Origin: Taenia hydatigena
Taxonomy: Eukaryota > Platyhelminthes > Cestoda > Cyclophyllidea > Taeniidae
Assembly (NCBI GenBank): GCA_036345935.2
Contig: JADWOT020000004.1
Coordinates: 8,204,734-8,268,733, forward strand
DNA: 64,000 bases
Reading direction: 5' to 3'
Shown: piece by piece, positions 33,401-46,415 of the stretch
How the letters are laid out: every line of letters begins with the position of its first letter
How positions within the stretch are numbered: the stretch's first letter is position 1
Notes under the pieces: generated by a model
Database searches by the model: none
What the model was told of the DNA's origin: nothing
Seen by the model: only the letters and a program-made list of their open reading frames with translations
Translations under genes and position numbers: made by a program

Positions 33401-35010
33401 AGTGTCGAGTGTATGCATTCCTGCCCACGGACGATTGGTAGTGAGATGGAGCCTGTCTGCATTGACTATTCGACTTTTGCTCATCCTTCTAGGGCCCCTG
33501 GGTGTGGATGCTCTACCACTGCAATGGAGCGTGTGCACGAGATGTCACGCAATAGCACATTGTCTTATTTCGACAGTGTCGCGTGGTGTAGTACTCGGCC
33601 TTCCATGTGTCGCGATGCCTTTTTTAATTGCGCTGCTGTTGGTTTTTATAATGTGCTCATTGATTTGACGAGGTTGTGGGGATGGTAGAGGATGAGGGTG
33701 AGCAGTCTCACTGACTGACACTGGCTCTGTTGCCGCTACCACCTTCAACGCTGGTTATGGGTCGCTCTCTAAGGACACCACAGACTGACTCATCAGGCTG
33801 CCAACAACACCCATCTTTGCCGTCGGTGGCAATGGCAAAGAGGAATGTTGATGTAGAAGCAGACCAATGGGAGGGAGGCCGCTAAGACTGCACACTAAGC
33901 GCCTTTGAACTCATCGTCGACAGCTGTGGAGTCGCAATCATTCGGCGGATTGAGTGTACCGATTGTTACCTTCCTAAATGCGAACTATTCGTTCATGCAG
34001 GATATAAGAGACACGGTTTTCCGATTGGAGGTGTCGAAAACGGTAAGTGAGGTGTGAGTGCCATGCAAGAGCGAAACAGGTGCGAACCTGTGGCCTGGTA
34101 AGCATGCTAGATAAGTCAGATGTTATTATCTTCTTACAATGGCTGGTTTTGCCGATTCATTTTTACATCTAAGATGTTCAGGCATTGTCGCTTTTACTAC
34201 TGTGAAATGAGGTGATGCCAGTGTGAAGTAGGTGTGGAGTAATTGGAAGTGTACTTATGATGCTTTGATATGTATGAATGATTGCCTGTGCGACTCATTG
34301 TCATGCTCGATAATCGCTTTTCTAATGTTATAGGCTTAAAAACTGTCACTATAGTTGTTGTGGTGCCGTACCGTTGACATGAGTTTGACTAACCGCTTTC
34401 AGACCAATGTTTCCTCTACTGATGATGGACACGCGTGGTGGTTAACACATTTGCCCCTTATCGCATACGGAATCAGCTTGCAGCATGGGAGATGGGGAGA
34501 CTGACGATGCAGTAGCCTTACCGAGGAGAGCACGGCGGATGGCGCTGGACAAGGCGAAGTGAACCGTGTTATGCGTTGGTGGCTCAATGAATGACGGATT
34601 TTGGTGGTGAGGCCACTTAAATGCGCCATCGTTGTATCTCTTCGCAGTGGTATTTTGAATGCACGTGTATGTATTTAACCCGAGTATGATGTCCTCTTTT
34701 GTCTTCAGGGGGAAGGCAAATGCTGAGAAAACTGCAGTACCTATGTATGAATTGGTGATAGAGATGTTCTATTGTGGATTGAAGGTTCGCTAGCCGTAAC
34801 CCATTTGCTTCAGAGGGTGTAGAACTGCTCTTGCTTTGTTGGGTGGCAGATAATTGTTGGCTGTACAGGTAATGAGTGCATTTTGAAGTAGATTGCCTAC
34901 TGTTGGAGGTGTCATGAGTCTTTAGGAGGAGTGGCATGCTGTCACTTAGCCTTAAGAATGGCTTTAGAAGGTGCAGAGTGTGTAACTAGTGGGTGATTGG
35001 GTCGGTGGGT
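30411..35010. other. Gene-poor stretch
   Basis: No convincing gene. A CTG run lies at 32293-32314 and a GGA run at 32999-33034. A hydrophobic 88-codon frame at 33402-33668 follows an acceptor-like TATTTTGCAG at 33284 but lacks support. Copy B begins at 35011. Confidence 0.4.
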
Positions 35011-35222
35011 GTGAAGCAGAAAGGGGGATGTTTGTGTAAGAAAGAAGATAAGATGCCTCCAACCGCTCTGCACATGGGCATGTATGCTAAGTAGGCGAGA
35101 AGGGACGGAAGGCTCCATGCTGCTTGATTAATCTCATAACACCATCTCCTCTGCAATGCGTTCCAAATGGTAGTTGTGTTGTCATTCCATCACGCGGTTC
35201 CCTTAAGCAGACGTGGTAGCTA

Positions 35223-35576
35223 TTGCCACCACAGGGCAACTATGCGGAGTTGAATGAAACGCTGATGGAACATACGGACGGGATGGAGATTATTGTGGGA
35301 GATTGGTTTGTCAAACGCCTTTCAATAACATCTGTTGGTGTGTCTGCAGTCTTTTGTATCTTATGCCCTTGCCAAGTTATGTTGGACTGTTGGCCTGCAT
35401 GTTCTGATGTAGGCATGTGGTGGAAACATCAAATCAGAAATAACATGAAATGTTCTTTATGTCAGACTTGTCACGATGGAAATGAAATGAAGGTATTCGC
35501 TATGAGATCACTAATTATTTTTCAGCGTCCAAAATTTGTTTTAGCAAGGGTAACGATAGTTTCGCTTCAAAATTAG
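35223..35576 (+). CDS. Short conserved ORF of unknown function (copy B)
   Basis: About 117 codons beginning near a CCACCACAG|GGC acceptor-like site. It contains a Cys-containing tail (CSLCQTC) and ends at the same stop in all three copies (A 5960-6295, C 50798-51175 on minus). Copy A lacks 14 codons in frame. Differences between A and B are mostly amino-acid changing, so selective constraint is not evident. The function is not recognised and this may not be a gene. Confidence 0.2.
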   Translation: MPPQGNYAELNETLMEHTDGMEIIVGDWFVKRLSITSVGVSAVFCILCPCQVMLDCWPACSDVGMWWKHQIRNNMKCSLCQTCHDGNEMKVFAMRSLIIFQRPKFVLARVTIVSLQN

Positions 35577-37768
35577 CCTCATCATTTGTGTGGTAGAGCT
35601 TCGCGCAAGTTACTTCTCAAATAAATACGTGACATTGTATTGTCGCATAATATGGCGACACGTAAATGTAATCTACGGGGCCTAGAGAAAACAAACTCGT
35701 TCGAGCTATCTAAGAATGAGTTAATGTTTCCTCGTAATGCTGCATTGTGGATATACATTCAGCAAGCAGAGTGTAGAGACCGGTGGCGTGGTCCAAAGGC
35801 CAGCTCGCCCGTTTGGAGCAACATGGTCACCCAAGTCACCGTAGCCGAAACCGGCAATCAAACAAACAATGCATCAACTTTGAGGTATTGTAGAGCAATC
35901 AGAATGTAGTAAATAAAAAGCGTAAGAATTAGAAATGCAGAAACAATAGAAGAAATTAGGCGTGCGTGTGCAAAGAGTGAAAATCCTCTTGTCATAAAAT
36001 ACTACACAAAAAGATTGGGTGGCTATCATCAGGTTAAGAAGATGAATTGAAGATAAATGTGAATGACACATAACATTATAGTGAGAAAAGGAAACAATGA
36101 AGTATATTTGTTTCGCACTTGGGGGGTTTAATATGTTTGAATGGAGGGAGGAAAGAGGGAGGAGGAATAAGGTGGGGAGGGAGTTAAGCCATATAATTAT
36201 ACATTGCTGCGACACCATCGTTTTTCCACTTTTCTGACTACACTGCAGTTGCTAACCTTGTTTGATGTTAAAATGCGCTAATTTCTGGAAGTCGCGAGGT
36301 TGCTACGACACATTCAACATTGCTGTACCGCATGGAGATGGGATGGTGCAGACTAGTTCAGCTAATTTGAAACAAGTGGTCAATCATGAAAGACAACAAT
36401 TACTGGACAAGAACTCATTGAGTTGTTGCTAGAAGATGACGCGACTCAGGTGTAACAAAAAAACACCCTCACTCACTCACTGCCATCGCTTGTTTTCGTA
36501 CACTTCGCTCCCACCAACATGCCCGCAAAGGCCTGGCACGTCGGAGGCATTTGTCTTTAGCCTTGGCACAGCCGAGCCAATCGCCACAGCGATGGCAGAG
36601 ATAAGATGTCAGATGAATGCGAAGAGAAAAAGCAAATGGGTTAGAGTCAGTCACGATCTCACGCCTTGCGAATACAGAGCTCATGCTGATCATGTAAGGA
36701 ATGATTTGCGTATACCATGCAAGATCTTCCATAGGTGTCTCGATGGGCTTTTGCTATCGTCCAATCTTAATGCTCACTTCCGAACGTGGTCGAATAAATA
36801 GACGCAGTTAATTCTTCTACCGCTGAGCAAATCATGCAATTGAACTACAATAACTCTGCTTGAAAAAGCCATTGCTCAATTCATCAATTTGAAAAGACTT
36901 TAGTTCACTTATCGGGAGTATGTTACTACCCACAGGGCGAATAATAATGTCCCTCATGAAAGGAACCACAGTGCTGACAATGAGAGGCCTCACGTATTGG
37001 CACGATTGTGGCGACTGAGTGGAACACCTTATGGCAGATATGGAGGCTCATCAAAAGGACAGCTCTACCAATAAGGCAATGACTCAAAGTAGAAGCTACT
37101 CCTTCAACTGGACCATCTTAAGTCCAACGAGAACTATTTTGACCACTTTATCATTCCATCTTACGGCTACCAACCACCGTCTCGCATGTGTGACACATCT
37201 AGCCACTTCTTCCTCCCTTCCTTCTTTCCTTCCTCCCTTCCTTCCTTTCTTCCGTCCCTCCTTTCTCTTTCCTTCTCTTCTTCGAAAAGCAAGCCTGCTG
37301 TACCACTGGTGTGGTATGTGTTGGTTCTTTCCTTACCACCACCATCGAAAATGCACATACTGGATATGCTGCATAAATGCCTTCAACACTCACATCCGTC
37401 TTCCCATCGCATGCAGCAACAGAAACCCACTACTAAAGTCATTTGAGTAACACTTTTATTCCACTCGCATTCCAACCGCATTTCTAGCTCACTGGCATTG
37501 TGAGGCGACAGTACAGCCTCATCGTTGTGGGTGGTTGCTATCACTCCCACAAGCACATTCAACGCACCTATACCTCACCTACACCACAAAGCAGTACATC
37601 GTTCCAGTCGTGCCAGTAATAATTATCATCATTAGCCGCCAACATGCACCACAATTTAGCGTGATGGCAGTGCAGTCACCACACAGAAAGCGCTGCTGAC
37701 TTTCAAATGGTGAGGCTATCGATTGAATCCATTGATCGTGTCACACACTCAAACATACCGCCACTACA

Positions 37769-38726
37769 ATGTTTGCAAATCGGATGTATCTGCAAATGCT
37801 CTTCGTCTTGGTGTACATTTCGCTTTGGTTTTTCGGTCACTTTGGTTTTTTCCGTTTGCGATTTTTCTTTCTCGCGTGGACCCTCGTGGACATGGCGCAA
37901 GCAGTGTCCACGAGGAGAGGTAGGTGCTCGCCTTTACACACACCTCTACTAACCTCATTGTCATGCAGGTTGCCAAAGACGCCAAGAGGCTGTCTCTCAC
38001 AAAGCACTTCAGACAAATGTTCATGTGGAAGAAGAGCGGGTGGGGCAAGTGGAGCAGGTGGAGCAGGTGGAGGAGATGGAGAACTCGACTGGCGCATCTG
38101 ATGCGAAGCTGGTGAGGTTCCAACAGATACTGCAATTCTTCGCCTCGCCTCCAAGTCATTCGATGCGGAGGCGGCAGCGACGGTCGGCAGAAACAGAAGG
38201 AGATACCGGCGCCGCAGACACGACCTACGGTGTTACCGACCTTCCGGATGAGTACGAATGGAGGGAAGAAGGAGGAGGTGTTAGTGTGGATAGCGCAAAG
38301 GGCCTTTGCGCTGAAAGGAGGAGGAGGATGAGAAGACGGATGGAGACAAAGGGCCGTTCGAGGAGGGACGAGGACGGGCAGCAGGAGGAGGAGGAGGTGT
38401 GGGTGGAGCGGGTGGAGCGTGAGCGGGAGCAGACGCAGGTGCGGGATGGGCAGCGCGAGGAGAACGAGCAGGAGGAGGAGGAGCAGGAGCAGGAGCATGA
38501 GGAGCAGGAGGAGGACGGGAGAATGGAGAAGGAGGTGAAGAAGGAGGAGGCGCACAATGTCATCATCGAGAGTGGTCACCACGCACACGGCAAAGCAAAG
38601 AAGACACGCAGCGGCAGGTGGCGTCGGCTCTTCACCAACTCAATCGGTGGGCTCGCGTGGCACCAACAACACAAGGGACCACCTCACCAACACCGACACC
38701 GGTTTACGGACTCCATGATGCATTGA
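37769..38726 (+). CDS. Two-exon Glu-rich, putatively secreted protein (copy B)
   Basis: Exon 1 at 37769-37919, a 49-nt intron at 37920-37968, exon 2 at 37969-38726; 302 residues. The leader is identical in sequence to copy A. The Glu run is much shorter and one extra VEQ-type repeat is present early in exon 2. All indels relative to A are multiples of three in exons, while the intron differs by 2 nt (one CA unit). Unspliced reading would break the frame in this copy but not in A. Confidence 0.38.
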
Positions 38727-39058
38727 TGATGGAGCAAAGTGTGCTTCTTGCCTACCACCAATTCACACCAAGTCAAGTTGGTGAGAGCATTGTCCTTCCT
38801 GTTAATGCAGCAGCATCTGCACTATGAGCAGCAGCAGCAGCAGCAGGAGGAGGAAGAGGAGAAGGGCGTTGTTGTTGTCGTTGTTTTGGTTGTTAGGGAC
38901 ACTGTAGTTGTCACAGTTGGCTCAGCAGCAGCAGCAGGAGGAGGTAGATGACGATGATGACCTCCACCCATGCCAAGAGCGAAGGACTCCCGTTCTTCCA
39001 TCCATCCGTCCCTCCGTCCGTCTCTCTTAACTTCCTTTTTTTTTCTCTCCTTTTTCAT

Positions 39059-39682
39059 TTAGTGTTCGGTTGAGATGTCCTGGTGCCAACAATGTCTCGC
39101 CCATGTCCACCGTCAGAGTCGACAATTGTGCCCCTGCTGCCATCGCCGATGCCGTTGTTCACCGCCATGCGTGATGTCTCCTCGTTCTTCACTTCCCTCT
39201 CCGTTCCGATGCCTCCCCTCTCTCTCTCTCTGTCTCTCTCCCCCCCCTCCCTCCCTCACTCCCTGCCTCCCTTCCCCCTCCCTGTTTCCCTCCCTCCTTC
39301 CCTCCCCGCCTTCCCTCCTTCCTTCCTTCCTTTCTCCCTTCCTCTTCTTCCTCGAGTAGCTGCTTGTCTTCCACCGTCGCCCTTCCTTCTTTCGTGTTCA
39401 CATCTCACCCCTCCGCTTCCTCCCATTCGCATTCATCCGGACCTTCGGTCGTGCCGTGGACGTCTGCTGCTGATGCGCCGGCTCCTTCCATTTCGCCACC
39501 GTCAGCGATGACTTGCAGTATCCGTTGCAATCTACCAACCTTCACATCAGATGCGACTGCTTGCGAGTTCCCCCTCCGCCCACACTGCCCACCCTGCCCA
39601 TTCTGTCCCACTTCCTCTGCTTCCACATGAACATTCGTCTGAGGTGCTTTGTGTCAGACAGCTTCTTGGCTTCTTTGGCAAC
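39059..39682 (-). pseudogene. Inverted paralog of the Glu-rich gene (copy B)
   Basis: Counterpart of 10063-10682 with the same two TGA codons. It lacks the three extra bases (CGA/CGT) seen in A and C just before the Met-Phe-Met-Trp-coding stretch, and it carries a frame change within the GGAA/GAGA low-complexity run. Confidence 0.42.
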
Positions 39683-40557
39683 CCACATACCACCTTTCTT
39701 ATTTTTGTTCTTCTTCTTGTTTGTTCAAATACATCTCTTTTATTCATTAGACGAAGGCCTTATCTCACTTATCACTTAGTAGGCGGCAGGATGGCTGCGA
39801 TGCCACAGAATCCACCTTACTGTCGGTTTGAGCTCACTCTTCACCGACCACTTCGAAGCATTCAATACCACATCCCGACTCTGTCTTATGGTCGTTGAGT
39901 TGTGTGACGCCATCTCCTTCACGTTATAACAAGACACGTCGTTCCCAGGCAGCTCTCTCCCTCCACATCAAGTCCACCCGATGGGAAACTGAAGCACATC
40001 TTTCAAGTCATTCTTGATGAATGACGAGGAAGGAGCGATGGTTGATGGGATGAAAAGAAGCCCACTGCCGTCTGTCTATGCCGACTTGACTTCCATGCAT
40101 CCAAGCAAATGATGAAGGAGGACGAGCAATTAGGTGATGGCACAGGAACTGACTTCTCCAAACAGGGTCACAAGTGGCGCAATTCCTTGCATCCCCAACT
40201 AATTCACTGACTACTTCTTAACAACCCACCAACCAATATCACTTTCGATGGAAATTTCAAATGACATGATCCCTTCAAATTAATCAAGTGACCGAACTCT
40301 TCTGCAACAACTGCCTCATTCTCCGTCACCTCACTCAGTGAGGGTTTGCTGCCCTAGTGGTTGCCAATCTATCGGCGTTCGCGTCGTCCTCTCGTCAAGC
40401 TTTGGTCCCACGCCATTGAATGTGCAACCACAAAAAACAGTCTACCACAACCTTCCAAAACTGCTCAGAGAAGTCTCAACAATCTTCAACTAAAATTCAG
40501 TAAAGTACTCAAAAGGAAGATTGTTATTTAAGAGCAAGTTCAACACTCAGGCCAATG

Positions 40558-40743
40558 TTATTCTGCATAGCACTTGCTGTTAAGCCACGCAAATCCCATC
40601 GCATCGTCGGTCGGTGATGTCCACGCATACGTGGCAGTAGCAGCAGCTGCAGTCGCAGAAGCGGGGCTCTGTGGAGGAGGCGAAGCATAGAAAGGTTGAA
40701 CTAGCGCCGTCGACGACTCTCCAAATCCCCGTCCTTCAGGCAC
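40558..40743 (-). CDS. YAWTS terminal-exon unit 1 (copy B)
   Basis: 61-codon counterpart of 11557-11745, one codon shorter in the Ala/Thr run, with the same acceptor and TAA. Its translation is identical to that of copy C over the full length. Confidence 0.32.
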   Translation of the reverse strand: MPEGRGFGESSTALVQPFYASPPPQSPASATAAAATATYAWTSPTDDAMGFAWLNSKCYAE

Positions 40744-41330
40744 CTAGAATATTGACAAAGAGTTTTAAGATGGAAATGCCTCCTCTTCCTAACAGCAAAG
40801 CACAAATCAACACTAACACCAAGGACCACCGCCAGTCTACCCAAGCAGTATACCGCAACCCCACTCCACCCCCATTAAGCACACTCCAAACGTCGTTCAA
40901 GGCACAAACAACCCCACAAACCAACAAAACAGTCCCCATTTACCGCCTATCGTGCTATACAGTGACAAAAAATGCACCACGTGAGTAGAAGGACTGATTC
41001 CATCGCTCCGAACAACACCTAATCGCCACACTTCCTCATCCAACGACTTTTGAAGTGAAGGCCACAGTCTACCAAAAGTGCTCACCCATCCGCCTTTTTC
41101 TAACGCCAAGTTAGGCTTTCGCATTAGCGAGGAACCAGAATCCTTCTCTCCGTGATTACAACTGGCAAGAATAAAATCCACACCTTTCAATGCGTCTAAA
41201 CCTTCTTACCGGTTAGTTCGACCGCAAATCCAAGTCGTTTCTGATGCAAAAAATCAACATTGGCCCCTTACCCAGTTGGGCAGCCAAAAAGGACTGATGA
41301 AACTGCTGTTGTTGCGATAGCCATCGTTGG

Positions 41331-41372
41331 ATGAATGAATGAATGAATGAATGAATGAATGAATGAATGAAT
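41331..41372 (+). repeat. GAAT tetranucleotide microsatellite
   Basis: About ten units in copy B, against about four imperfect units at the matching site in copy A (about 11950-11968). Confidence 0.9.
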
Positions 41373-41554
41373 GTCCCCGTCGGTGATGTCCAGGCATACG
41401 CACCAACACAGGCAGAAGCAAAGCTCTGTGGAGGAGGCAGAGAATAGAACGATTGAGTCGCCGTTTCAATCGATGTAGCTGCGTCCACCAACCGTCTGTG
41501 CCGTGCAGTATCACAATCCTTCCTTCGCCTTCCAAGCATTCCGAACCATTGCAC
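41370..41554 (-). CDS. YAWTS exon unit 2 (copy B)
   Basis: Counterpart of the unit at 11950-12152, with the acceptor TTTTTCAACGTTGCAG and the same motifs. It is followed by an expanded GAAT repeat (41331-41372). The 3' end is uncertain. Confidence 0.28.
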
Positions 41555-42862
41555 CTGCAACGTTGAAAAAGAGTTGTAAGACGGAGATGCTTCCCCACTC
41601 CCTCTCCTAGCGCAAAGCACAGACCAGCAGAGCCACACCCTACCCTCATGCCGACACAAGCGACCACCTCCAATCCATCCAAGCAGTGCACCACAGCCGT
41701 ATTGCAACCCCAATCCGCCCCCGCCTTGCCCCTCCCACTTCCTCCCCTCCCCTCCCCCTCCTCCTCCTCTCCACAACTACCTACTTGTGCCTTTTCAACC
41801 CATTCGCATTCTTAAGGCTACGTCGCAGTAGTAGTGAGAACAGCGCCACCACTCATCACCTATACAGTCAGCAACAAATTAACTGCCACCCTCCCACACC
41901 AACAACATCCCCCTACCTTCGAAAGCAAATTATGCCGCACTTACCACCAGTGACCTCTCACCCATAGCACTTCCATTCGTCATCGTCGTCGTCGTTGTCG
42001 CCGTCGCCGTCGTAAGAGAGCGTCACCTTCACTCTTCCACACAAAAGCACGACACGCCTCCCCTAGTCTCTCCCCTCCCTCTCCGCCACCCCTCCTCTCC
42101 CCGTCCACCCACTTAACCACCCATGCCCCCCCGGAAGAAAAAGAGATGCTCACATAATAGCAGTAGTAGTCCCTGTCGTCCACGCCTGCCGACACCTACA
42201 TCGCACAACCCAGACCGAGACGCCGCCACCGCCAACGCCAACGCCGCGAATCACTCCAACATCTCGCACTGCCCACCATCACTCCACACAATCATCAAAT
42301 GCTACTTCACCATCACCACAATAAGTTTGTAGCATCTGAAAAGGGAAAAAAACCAAGCAATGCAGAGATGGACGTGTGACAGTCCAATGCGCTGCAAAGC
42401 TAACACCAACGAACATAACTGCTGATAGGAGAGAAACGACTTAGCAAGCAAATGCTTAAGACTGCTACAAAGTACAGTCTGCGTAGTGATTCCAAAGCTT
42501 CCCACTAGCCCCACTCCTGCTGCTGCGTCTACCTCACTCACTCACCCACTCACTTACTCAGACACCAACTCGTGCCGTCAAAGCTGAAAAAACCTACGAT
42601 TGAACCATCACCGAGGCCCTCTACACAACACCTTTCGCAGCAAGGATCACATCAACACAACAAATTACCCTCGTCCCGCTCCCAGTCCTCCGCCATCTCT
42701 ATGCGCTGCTGCTCCAACAGCACGCATATCACAGTCATGCCAATAGCGCACCTTTCACCACACAGATAAACAGGAAAAGCACCTTCCCACCCAACATAAG
42801 AACACCGCACATCGGTTCTGTTACTGCACCCAAAATGCACCAACAACTCAATCCAATCTTAC

Positions 42863-42974
42863 CTAGGGAATGCGCGAAGTCATAGCGAAGGCGAGGTTCA
42901 CGCTCATTGCTACAGCTTCATCTCCATCTCCTTCCTCTTCTCTTTCTTCCTCTTCCTCTTCTTCAACGTCTATT
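42863..42974 (-). CDS. Candidate acidic terminal exon (copy B)
   Basis: Counterpart of 12748-12856. It differs by a 3-base insertion in the Glu run and by three substitutions, one silent (Asn) and two changing (Val to Ala, His to Pro). The acceptor, the frame and the TAG directly before GTAAGA are all retained. Confidence 0.25.
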
Positions 42975-43325
42975 CTAGCATGAAAGCGCAAAAGAAAAAT
43001 GGATAATACGACTTATAAACAAGATGAATACTAGCAAGGAAATAATGAACAACGTTAAAACCCCTCACAAGTCTCTTCATCATATTCCACCGCATTCATC
43101 AAAACTCATTCTTGATTAAATAACTAAGCACTTGGAAACAGCAAAAACGATCCTACTTATTCGCAATAAGGATTGTGTAGTGAAAAATCAACGCGATTAG
43201 GCAATGCAAATGGAAAACAAAAAGTCTTCACAGCGACTGCAGCTATTTTTGGAACGATTGGCCTAACATATAGAGTGATAAGAAAAGAAAAAATGTAAGC
43301 ACACAAGTATGCATGTAATGGGTGC

Positions 43326-44817
43326 TTGATCGCACAAAAGCACCAAGCAAGTAATTGCCAAGCACTCGGTAAGATTATAACTCCTCTCAACCAAATTGCA
43401 CCCCACCAATCAAACTCCAACGTCATTAATACAAAAAACACAGCCTCACACACTGCTAAAACGGTCATAATTTATCACTTATAGTGCCGTGTAGCAAAAC
43501 TGCACCTTAGTAAACGTCTCAACAGTCACATTAAGAGGCCTTTGCGTTTACTCCAGCAAGTACGTGTGTAACAGAAGAAATTCGATATTTAAAATATCTG
43601 TTAACAACAAAACCACCAAACGCTTACAAGATTTCCAACTTCTGACGGCGAACAAAGGCTCACTAATCCGAAACAACGGTGGCCGAAACAGGCAGCTCTT
43701 ACGCGAGCCACGTACAAACATGACCAATCAGGTCAAAGTTCGTTCGGTAAAACAATCAGGCTTTTAATATATATGTGTTTTATACGATGCAACAACTAAC
43801 ACAAACTAGAGCAGTTTTGTAACAAACACAAAATTTAAAGTAGAAATACACAAATGAAAGAGTTTACGAATTGCGCACGAGTGAGAGATATGGCAATGAA
43901 TCTCAGCAGACGACCAAAGCATAGATACTATAGTATAAGGTGCAACAGCGCAAAGCAAAAGTAGTTTCAATAACAACACTTAATTTTAATGTGTTGTCCT
44001 CATGGAAAATTTTAATTGTCTTTGGTGTCCAATGCCTTTTTATGGTTCGAATATCTACGCCACTAAGGTCGGTTAAGGTCGTAAATGAATGACTGGCTTG
44101 TGCATTCGGCTGAGTGTTGCGTTGTTTTGCTTCTCTTCTCATTCAAATGGGTCGTTTTACTAATGCTTATGGGCCAACGACTGTTGGGAAATGAATGCCT
44201 TGCTATTCGCGACTCAGGACAGTGTTGAGAGTGGATTACGTTAGTTTGTGGCATGTCTACAGTGGATGAATGGAAGTATGGATGAATGGTTGAGAAGGAC
44301 CACCGATTTTGCGCCATTTCAGTAGAAGCGGAAGCGCTCCCAAAGTGAAAGGTAAGGTAGGAACATAGATGCTGGTTATTTTGTGTGTCTATCCATGATT
44401 TTATTGCGGTACTTGCATGCACAGGATGGGTTAATTGATTTGTTCTCCTCGAGGAATATGGTGTTAACCAATGCGTTTGCATTTTCACAAGTTGATTGAA
44501 CCTGCTGAAGACGCGTTTGTAACGCGTTGCACCGTGACCACTCTTCTTGTTACGTTGCACCTACACGTGTGGCATGTGTTTCATATCACCAAGTCATGGC
44601 TATCCAGAATACCCGATGTATTTAAAGCAATAAAGGTGGTGAGGGACAGTTGTGTTGTGTAGTATTTGAAAAGGAGGAGGAGGGGAGGTCAGTTGATTAG
44701 AAGAAGTGAATGCAGTTAGCGTAATTGTATAGGCGAAACAGGCACTACTGTTGGGTGTGGTGATGAGGATTGCTGCTTAGCAGGTGAAGCGTGTTTTGCG
44801 TAGGTGTTACCTCTGAC
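43326..44817. other. Spacer between copies B and C
   Basis: About 1.5 kb not shared with locus A. It holds a 175-bp dispersed repeat (43785-43960) and a 165-codon minus-strand ORF (44063-44560), rich in Ser, His and Thr, which I do not recognise and do not call a gene. Confidence 0.5.
43785..43960 (+). repeat. Dispersed ~175-bp repeat, copy 1
   Basis: Matches 58878-59055 in the same orientation: CACAAACTAGAGCAGTTTTG, a variable stretch, then CGAGTGAGAGATATGGCAAT and AACAGCGCAAAGCAAA. Scattered substitutions indicate an old dispersed repeat. Confidence 0.85.
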
Positions 44818-44957
44818 AGCAGGGATTCACAGCGACTGGAGTGGGTCTTGCTGGATTACTTAGTGACGTGGCCTCATGACTATGGGTAAATCGTGGGGTA
44901 TGCGCGAACAAATAGTGTAGAAGTTGATTGTGAGGGGAAGTGTTGAATTCAGCTCTG
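44818..44957 (+). repeat. Fragment of the 2-kb arm beside copy C
   Basis: About 140 bases match left-arm positions 4783-4921 with scattered differences. Orientation and order are those expected if copy C once ran core then arm, with an internal deletion of the intervening part. The match ends after a GTGTTGAATTCAG motif. Confidence 0.85.
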
Positions 44958-45354
44958 CCTTGTGTAGAGTGTTCGGCTGTCTGTTAAGGAGAGGAAGGAG
45001 GTAGGGAAGAGGATGGGAGGTGGAGGAGGGCACATACAGTGAAAAGCGCATCATTCCACGCAACACCCTGCCAATTTCGACGCTTGAATCATCTTGAGGT
45101 GGAATTAGTCCTTCTACTCACGTGGTGCATTTTTTGTCACTGTATAGCACGATAGGCGGTAAATGGGGACTGTTTTGTTAGTTTGTGGGGTTGTTTGTGC
45201 CTTGAACGACGTTGGGAGTGTGCTTAATGGGGTAGGGGGTTGCGGTATACTGCTTGGGTAGACTGGCGGTGGTCCTTGGTGTTAGTGTTGATTTGTGCTT
45301 TGCTGTTAGGAAGAGGAGGCATTTCCATCTGACAACTCGTTGTCAATATTCTAG

Positions 45355-45540
45355 GTGCCTGAAGGACGGGGATTTGGAGAGTCGTCGACGGCGCTAGTTC
45401 AACCTTTCTATGCTTCGCCTCCTCCACAGAGCCCCGCTTCTGCGACTGCAGCTGCTGCTACTGCCACGTATGCGTGGACATCACCGACCGACGATGCGAT
45501 GGGATTTGCGTGGCTTAACAGCAAGTGCTATGCAGAATAA
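45355..45540 (+). CDS. YAWTS terminal-exon unit 1 (copy C)
   Basis: Identical in translation to 40558-40743 but on the plus strand, in the inverted copy. The acceptor TCAATATTCTAG ends at 45354. Exact B/C agreement contrasts with several differences from A. Confidence 0.32.
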   Translation: MPEGRGFGESSTALVQPFYASPPPQSPASATAAAATATYAWTSPTDDAMGFAWLNSKCYAE

Positions 45541-46415
45541 CATCGGCCTGAGTGTTGAACTTGCTCTTAAATAACAATCTTCCTTTTGAGTACTTTACTG
45601 AATTTTAGTTGAAGATTGTTGAGACTTCTCTGAGCAGTTTTGGAAGGTTGTGGTAGACTGTTTTTTGTGGTTGCACATTCAATGGCGTGGGACCAAAGCT
45701 TGACGAGAGGACGACGCGAACGCCGATAGATTGGCAACCACTAGGGCAGCAAACCCTCACTGAGTGAGGTGACGGAGAATGAGGCAGTTGTTGCAGAAGA
45801 GTTCGGTCACTTGATTAATTTGAAGGGATCATGTCATTTGAAATTTCCATCGAAAGTGATATTGGTTGGTGGGTTGTTAAGAAGTAGTCAGTGAATTAGT
45901 TGGGGATGCAAGGAATTGCGCCACTTGTGACCCTGTTTGGAGAAGTCAGTTCCTGTGCCATCACCTAATTGCTCGTCCTCCTTCATCATTTGCTTGGATG
46001 CATGGAAGTCAAGTCGGCATAGACAGACGGCAGTGGGCTTCTTTTCATCCCATCAACCATCGCTCCTTCCTCGTCATTCATCAAGAATGACTTGAAAGAT
46101 GTGCTTCAGTTTCCCATCGGGTGGACTTGATGTGGAGGGAGAGAGCTGCCTGGGAACGACGTGTCTTGTTATAACGTGAAGGAGATGGCGTCACACAACT
46201 CAACGACCATAAGACAGAGTCGGGATGTGGTATTGAATGCTTCGAAGTGGTCGGTGAAGAGTGAGCTCAAACCGACAGTAAGGTGGATTCTGTGGCATCG
46301 CAGCCATCCTGCCGCCTACTAAGTGATAAGTGAGATAAGGCCTTCGTCTAATGAATAAAAGAGATATATTTGAACAAACAAGAAGAAGAACAAAAATAAG
46401 AAAGGTGGTATGTGG

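Larger units (their letters stand above)
35011..43325 (+). repeat. Core plus partial arm, copy B
   Basis: Direct copy of A 5797 to about 13205. The left boundary falls at a GTGAAGCAGA motif shared with A and C. It lacks about 275 bases present in A (about 6471-6745) and in C. It has extra sequence at about 40870-41275, whose inner part is shared with copy C. It keeps the core-to-right-arm junction, then stops abruptly at 43325 where unrelated sequence begins. Confidence 0.92.

Noticed and set aside
37764..38588. Long antisense Leu/Pro-rich ORF opposite the Glu-rich gene (copies B and C)
   Set aside because: It is the shadow of the GAG/GGA-rich strand, and the 2-nt difference at the intron breaks it in copy A.
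44063..44560. 165-codon ORF in the palindrome spacer
   Set aside because: No motif, no splice cues, Ser/His/Thr-rich composition typical of chance ORFs in this DNA.
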